Assembly: GCA_015223015.1 (NCBI GenBank)
Contig: JADFWK010000002.1
Coordinates: 1 to 9,340 of the forward strand
DNA length: 9,340 nucleotides
Direction of reading: 5' to 3'
Source of the DNA: Pseudomonadota bacterium
GTDB lineage: Bacteria > Desulfobacterota > DSM-4660 > Desulfatiglandales > B25-G16
The notes beneath the pieces were generated by a model. That model was not told where the DNA came from, did not search any database, and saw only the letters and a program-made list of their open reading frames with translations. The translations under genes were made by a program, and so were the position numbers. Below, in pieces: positions 5,999 to 9,340 of the stretch (position 1 is the stretch's first letter; each line of letters starts with the position of its first letter).

Positions 5999-6361
5999 AG
6001 GAAGAAAAATGGAAAACATCAGGATCTTCCTTCTATTATTCTCGACAACAATTCAGCCTTGACTTCTGTTAACTTTGTGCAATTATTAAATCAGGGGACC
6101 TATTGAAACTCTCACTTGCCACCTTCTAGAGTCTAACCTTTCAGGATAGGACTATGAAAGGAGATTCCCTCAAGTTGCCAATTGAAAGCCTTCAAGAGGG
6201 TCCCAGTATCCCCTCTGGAGGCACTCACGTTTTTCCCTTGGGAGCTCAGCGCGCTCAGGCTTGATCCTTTCAGCCATAAGATCCTAGCAAAGAGAAGTGG
6301 CTGTTGAATGCTGAAAGGGGAGGAATGCAAGCGAATAAAAGCAAAGAAGGGAGTATAGGAT
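5999..6361. other. intergenic region before the SHOCT gene
   Basis: No supported gene. It contains a weak promoter candidate (6059-6089) and a 7-bp inverted repeat (CCTTTCA 6137-6143 with TGAAAGG 6155-6161). A 36-codon open frame starts at 6154 but has no recognisable product. Confidence 0.4.
6059..6089 (+). promoter_or_regulatory. weak promoter candidate for the SHOCT gene
   Basis: TTGACT (6059-6064) is a good -35 box. The best -10, TATTAA (6084-6089), matches 4 of 6 positions but at a wide 19-base spacing, and the gene starts about 270 bases further on. Low certainty. Confidence 0.25.
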
Positions 6362-6682
6362 ATGAAAAGGTTGGTACTTTCACTAGCGTTACTAGCACTG
6401 GCTTTAGTCCTCATTCCTATGGAGGGCAAGGCACAGATGGGCCCCTGGATGATGGGTCATGGATACGGGATGGGATGGTTTGGACCCATTCTTACGATTG
6501 CTTTCTGGATTGCGGTCATTGTGGGCATTGTTTTTCTGATCCGGTGGTTGGTTTTCTCCACCAGAGCCGGTGGCCCCAAGGCCCATCCCGAGGACTCAGC
6601 CCTTGAGATCCTAAAGAAAAGATATGCTCGGGGCGAGATCAATAAAGAGGAGTTCGAGGAAAAAAAGAAGGATCTAATGTAG
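6362..6682 (+). CDS. small membrane protein with C-terminal SHOCT domain
   Basis: A 106-residue protein. Residues 1-25 form a signal peptide or first membrane segment (KRLVLSLALLALALVLIPM). A Gly/Met/His-rich stretch follows (GPWMMGHGYGMGWFGP, 27-42), then a clear membrane helix at about 43-65. The cytosolic end (ALEILKKRYARGEINKEEFE, 80-99) is a typical SHOCT domain, a short helical module often found at protein termini. The Met/His-rich segment and the nearby YHS gene suggest metal (perhaps copper) stress, an inference from neighbourhood. The start is supported by AAGGGAG (6347-6353) eight bases before ATG. It is convergent with the potassium channel gene. Confidence 0.85.
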   Translation: MKRLVLSLALLALALVLIPMEGKAQMGPWMMGHGYGMGWFGPILTIAFWIAVIVGIVFLIRWLVFSTRAGGPKAHPEDSALEILKKRYARGEINKEEFEEKKKDLM

Positions 6683-6983
6683 GAATGGAAGGGCGGAGAT
6701 CTCTGGAAGAATCTTTGTAACTTTGCCAAACTTTAGAAGGACCAAGGCGGGCCTAACTCCACCTTTCCAGCAGACTGTCATTCGTCTCAACGCCATCTCA
6801 ATGCCTTGCATCCATCTTTCACTACCTTACGGACTCGTAATCCTGTAGGTTCACAAAGGGTCACTTTAAGTTGGTAAAGGGTTGCAAGAAGTCGCAGGAA
6901 GGTCCGCTTTAGTGTTTATTTCAGATAATTAACCTTTCATAGATGGACACTGGTTTATTGCGGAAAATTAAAGAATAAGTTGA
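6683..6983. other. intergenic region, nothing recognised
   Basis: About 300 bases after the SHOCT gene show no supported gene, RNA or repeat on either strand. Short palindromes such as GAGATCTC (6696-6703) are at chance level. Confidence 0.5.
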
Positions 6984-7108
6984 ATTAAATGAGAACGTAG
7001 CGTGAGGGCTGTGTCCTTCTCCGAGACGTAGGCTCTACGAGCCGGAGGCCCACAATGAGTGCCCCACACCTGCCCGCCGGCCGGCAGGGGGCACGCTACA
7101 GATTTAAT
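6984..7108. repeat. multi-hairpin repeat element between convergent genes
   Basis: Nested inverted repeats: ATTAAAT/ATTTAAT (6984-6990 and 7102-7108) outside, then GTAGCGTG/CACGCTAC (6997-7004 and 7092-7099). Inside lie two hairpins. Hairpin 1 is CTCCG-aga-CGTAG-gct-CTACG-agc-CGGAG (7019-7047). Hairpin 2 has GTGCCCC (7059-7065) with GGGGCAC (7088-7094) and an inner CTGCC/GGCAG (7070-7074 and 7083-7087) around a CCGG-containing centre. It is GC-rich in AT-rich surroundings, which suggests an inserted dispersed element of the REP or MITE kind. It may also act as a two-way transcription stop between the SHOCT and channel genes. No coding capacity. Confidence 0.65.
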
Positions 7109-7178
7109 GGGCTGGCAAATGGGTTAAACAAATATGTATATTTATTGAAAGGAAAATCAGGGAGGGAAAAAGTTAACT

Positions 7179-8870
7179 CTAATAATTTTCTATAAAACGC
7201 TTTTCTTCGTCGGCAGTGCCAATCAAGATCATTTCGTCATTCTCCCTGAGAGGAATTGTGGGGTCGGGGTTGATATTTAACTTGCCCTTTGTGTTAATGG
7301 CTATCACGCTGCAACCCGTTTGTTTCCGGATCTGATTTTCTGCAAGAGATTTGCCCACAAGAGATGAGTGCACCGGGGCGCGGAAAATATTCAGCCCTTC
7401 CTCAAACATCAATACTTCATCCGGTTTCAGAAGATTAATTATGGTGTTGGCACCCATGGAAGCATATGACATAACCAGGTCAGCTCCCGCCCCATGCAAT
7501 TTGGAAATATTTCTATCCAGGTTTGCCCTGCTTATAATCTGGATATCGGGACGCAGTTTCCGGCAATAAATGGTTAGATAAATATTCATGGCGTCATTAT
7601 GTGTGGTAATTATGACGGACGGTGCCTCTCTTATGCCGGCCCTATACAGGGTATTGATGTCGGCAGAGTCCCCATGAATATAGTTTTCATTGTTTTCAAT
7701 GAGCTTCAGATTCTTATCCACAACCTTATAAGCAACCTGACGCTCTTCCAGAGCGTCTGCTGCAGCACGCCCGACACGGCCTCCACCCAATATCAGGACA
7801 GGAGCGTTGGCGGTGTGATAAATGCGATAAACGGAGAAGATCTCATCATATTTGTTGAGCTGTTCAGCAGATCCGGCTAATAGAAGCACGGTTGAGGAAT
7901 TGATTCGAGTCTGGGGGTGGGGAATTTCAAATCGTCCTCTTTCCCACATACCGACAACTGTTATGCCGATTTTTTCCCGTAAATTGCTTTCGATAAGGGT
8001 TTTTCCTTCGAGGGGTGTCCTCATTGCAGGGGCTTCAGCAATGAGAAGCTGCTCGAATTTTCCGATGACATTCGCCCCCATGCTCACTCCAAGTGTTCTT
8101 CGGGCCAAAGATTTCCCGAGCATCTTCATGAACTGAAATACGTGGGTACTGCCTGCAAGCTGAAGGATGTCAATGGAATCATCCGCATCAGCATTCGTTA
8201 CGATTGGTACTTTGTTAGAGAGCCCCCTGATTGTAAAGGATATGTTTGTATTCATCATATCATCATTATTGGCAACCACCAGGGCAGCGTTTTGTACACG
8301 AAGACGCTTATATGTCTCTGGATCACCCGGGTCACCTACGACTACTTTGTAGCCCAAGTCATAAAGCTCTAATGCATGCTGCAAATCAGTTGCGATAATG
8401 GCATATTCGTAATTGTATTGATTCAGTTTCTTTACAAGATTTATCGTAATAGGGTCAAAGTTTGTCAGAATAACATGGCCTGATGTGTTCTCGGGCAATT
8501 CACGTGGTGCTCTCGCTCTTGATTGGGCTTCCAGCCATGGGGCATAAAAGAACTGTATGAAGGTAAAAGGGAGCATGACGAGCAAAAAAACAATCCCGGA
8601 CATGAGGACAACCATTGAAAAGACTTTGCCTAAATCGCTTACAAAAGTGATATCACCGAAGCCAAGTGTGGACATCACAGTGAGAGTCCAATAGAAACCT
8701 GTAATCCAGCTAAATTCTCTATCTTCAAAAATCATTGTGAAATGAAACAGAACACTGTATATTGTGACCACAATTGCCAAAGCCAGAAGAAACTTGAATA
8801 AGAGCCTCAAATTTCTTTTCGTTGTTCTGCTTCGAACAAAGTAAATTACCTGGGCGGGAAGAAATTTCAT
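7179..8870 (-). CDS. two-RCK potassium channel
   Basis: A 563-residue inner-membrane K+ channel subunit, expected to form tetramers gated by ligands on cytosolic RCK domains. Order: a first helix (about 23-47), a pore loop with the selectivity filter TLGFGD (68-73), and a second helix (about 82-107). RCK1 follows (131 to about 260, HVILTNFDPITINLV) with its TrkA_C part (about 284-345, beginning PLEGKTL). RCK2 (357 to about 480, VLILGGGRVGRAAADAL) has its TrkA_C part at about 500-563 (VGKSLAENQI). RCK1 lacks the usual GxGxxG nucleotide motif while RCK2 keeps GGGRVG, so nucleotide binding is expected mainly in RCK2. This layout resembles GsuK of Geobacter. The ATG is preceded by AGAGG nine bases upstream. 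A TATACT -10-like box (8923-8918) has no good -35. It is convergent with the SHOCT gene and divergent from 8898. Confidence 0.95.
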   Translation of the reverse strand: MKFLPAQVIYFVRSRTTKRNLRLLFKFLLALAIVVTIYSVLFHFTMIFEDREFSWITGFYWTLTVMSTLGFGDITFVSDLGKVFSMVVLMSGIVFLLVMLPFTFIQFFYAPWLEAQSRARAPRELPENTSGHVILTNFDPITINLVKKLNQYNYEYAIIATDLQHALELYDLGYKVVVGDPGDPETYKRLRVQNAALVVANNDDMMNTNISFTIRGLSNKVPIVTNADADDSIDILQLAGSTHVFQFMKMLGKSLARRTLGVSMGANVIGKFEQLLIAEAPAMRTPLEGKTLIESNLREKIGITVVGMWERGRFEIPHPQTRINSSTVLLLAGSAEQLNKYDEIFSVYRIYHTANAPVLILGGGRVGRAAADALEERQVAYKVVDKNLKLIENNENYIHGDSADINTLYRAGIREAPSVIITTHNDAMNIYLTIYCRKLRPDIQIISRANLDRNISKLHGAGADLVMSYASMGANTIINLLKPDEVLMFEEGLNIFRAPVHSSLVGKSLAENQIRKQTGCSVIAINTKGKLNINPDPTIPLRENDEMILIGTADEEKRFIENY

Positions 8871-8897
8871 CAGAACGAACCTCTCATTGTCAAAATT

Positions 8898-9155
8898 ATG
8901 GGTTTTTTATTACTCGGAGTATACAGAAATGCTAAGGATTTAAAAGAAAAACCGACACGTTTTAAACAGATGTCTTCACTCAGGCAGTACATCCAGCACC
9001 TCTACTTCAAGCGTTTCGGAAAGGAACGACCGGATGAGAGTCCGTCTATCGAGGAGAAAATCCGCAGCGAGGAGGAAAAGAAGGCTCGAAGGCGGGAGGC
9101 AAAGTTGCAGGGTATTCCGGCGAAGGCGAATAAACAAGAGCTTGACGACGCTTAG
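8898..9155 (+). CDS. hypothetical small charged protein (doubtful)
   Basis: An 85-codon frame. The middle contains MSSLRQYIQHLYFKRFGK (25-42), followed by a Lys/Glu/Arg-rich helical segment (about 51-70) and an acidic end. I do not recognise a family. No Shine-Dalgarno site precedes the ATG at 8898 or the internal ATG at 8970. The first start would overlap the likely promoter of the divergent channel gene, so 8970 (61 residues) may be the better start. The even charge distribution and the hairpins after its stop give some support, but it may be a chance frame. Confidence 0.45.
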   Translation: MGFLLLGVYRNAKDLKEKPTRFKQMSSLRQYIQHLYFKRFGKERPDESPSIEEKIRSEEEKKARRREAKLQGIPAKANKQELDDA

Positions 9156-9195
9156 CCGTTTTCATTACGAGGTAGGGAGTTCGGAGTGGCGAGTC

Positions 9196-9217
9196 GCGGT
9201 TATCTGGCAATAGCCGC
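9196..9217. repeat. 8-bp hairpin after the small ORF
   Basis: GCGGTTAT (9196-9203) pairs with ATAGCCGC (9210-9217) around CTGGCA, with one G-U pair in RNA. It starts 41 bases after the stop at 9155. No T-run follows. Confidence 0.4.
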
Positions 9218-9275
9218 AGGCAAATTCGAAGTTCGTATTCCAAAACAAACTGGATTTCGACACGTCGCATAAATC

Positions 9276-9305
9276 GACCCAGCGCTTATGCCTGGGTCTC
9301 TTGTT
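9276..9305 (+). terminator. terminator-like hairpin
   Basis: GACCCAG (9276-9282) pairs perfectly with CTGGGTC (9292-9298) around a 9-base loop, followed by TCTTGTT. The interrupted T-run makes it a moderate candidate for ending plus-strand transcription from 8898-9155 or for a gene beyond the window. Confidence 0.45.
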
Positions 9306-9340
9306 CGATTAGAGGATCCTTTTTCTGATGCGAACGGATA

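Noticed and set aside
6154..6264. A 36-codon frame (MKGDSLKLPIE...) preceded by AGGATAGG.
   Set aside because: No recognisable product, and the start lies inside a 7-bp inverted repeat; support is too thin.
6830..6860. A tRNA anticodon-arm-like stretch (GGA-CTCGTAA-TCC, CGT anticodon).
   Set aside because: The stem is only three reliable pairs, no D arm or T arm (no GTTCAA-type loop) is present, and no acceptor stem can be formed.
7059..7094. GC-rich palindromic core considered as a CRISPR repeat.
   Set aside because: Only one copy is present and there are no spacers or cas genes.
7171..7178. AGTTAACT palindrome followed on the minus strand by TTTTT, after the channel stop codon.
   Set aside because: A loop-free 8-bp palindrome cannot act as an intrinsic terminator; the hairpin element at 6984-7108 is a better candidate.
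9311..9328. AGGATCCT followed by a T-run, resembling a terminator.
   Set aside because: The 8-bp palindrome has no loop bases, so it cannot form a useful RNA hairpin.

Overview
The window reads as a stretch of chromosome from a strictly anaerobic bacterium, most likely a member of the Desulfobacterota (old Deltaproteobacteria). This is an inference from gene content: an ATP-dependent benzoyl-CoA reductase / 2-hydroxyacyl-CoA dehydratase type operon, a two-RCK potassium channel of the kind known from Geobacter, a Cys-rich DUF6485-like protein, and small YHS and SHOCT proteins. No rRNA, tRNA, CRISPR array or transposase gene is visible.

Left part (1-1583). A 10-bp inverted repeat at 4-47 opens the window. 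Next, on the minus strand, is a secreted MltB-type lytic transglycosylase (223-1104), divergent from a 67-residue ten-cysteine protein (1209-1412). The latter converges on the central operon, with an imperfect hairpin between them.

Central operon (5061 to 1584, minus strand). The gene order is BcrC-like subunit, BcrB-like subunit, BadF/HgdC-type ATPase activator. The two large subunits would form an iron-sulfur heterodimer that reduces or dehydrates an acyl-CoA thioester. The activator, with a [4Fe-4S] cluster between two protomers, would inject low-potential electrons at the cost of ATP. The order matches bcrC-bcrB-(A)-D, but there is only one ATPase gene, so the architecture is that of a dehydratase (homodimeric activator). 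The substrate cannot be read from the sequence. A plausible sigma70 promoter lies at 5132-5160.

Upstream region (5161-5691). No convincing gene is present, but it holds an unusual density of palindromes: two exact 17-bp copies 43 bp apart, two short palindromes side by side, and an 11-bp perfect stem-loop.

Metal-type small proteins (5692-6682, plus strand). A YHS-domain protein is apparently broken by one extra base in a run of four C; its conserved-looking tail continues in another frame to 5971. A membrane SHOCT protein (6362-6682) follows. Such pairs are often found near copper or other metal handling genes, but no transporter is in the window.

Right part (6683-9340). About 300 bases with nothing recognisable are followed by a 125-bp multi-hairpin repeat element (6984-7108) between convergent genes. 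Then come the two-RCK potassium channel (7179-8870, minus), a doubtful lysine/glutamate-rich small ORF divergent from it (8898-9155), and hairpins including a terminator-like one near 9276-9305.
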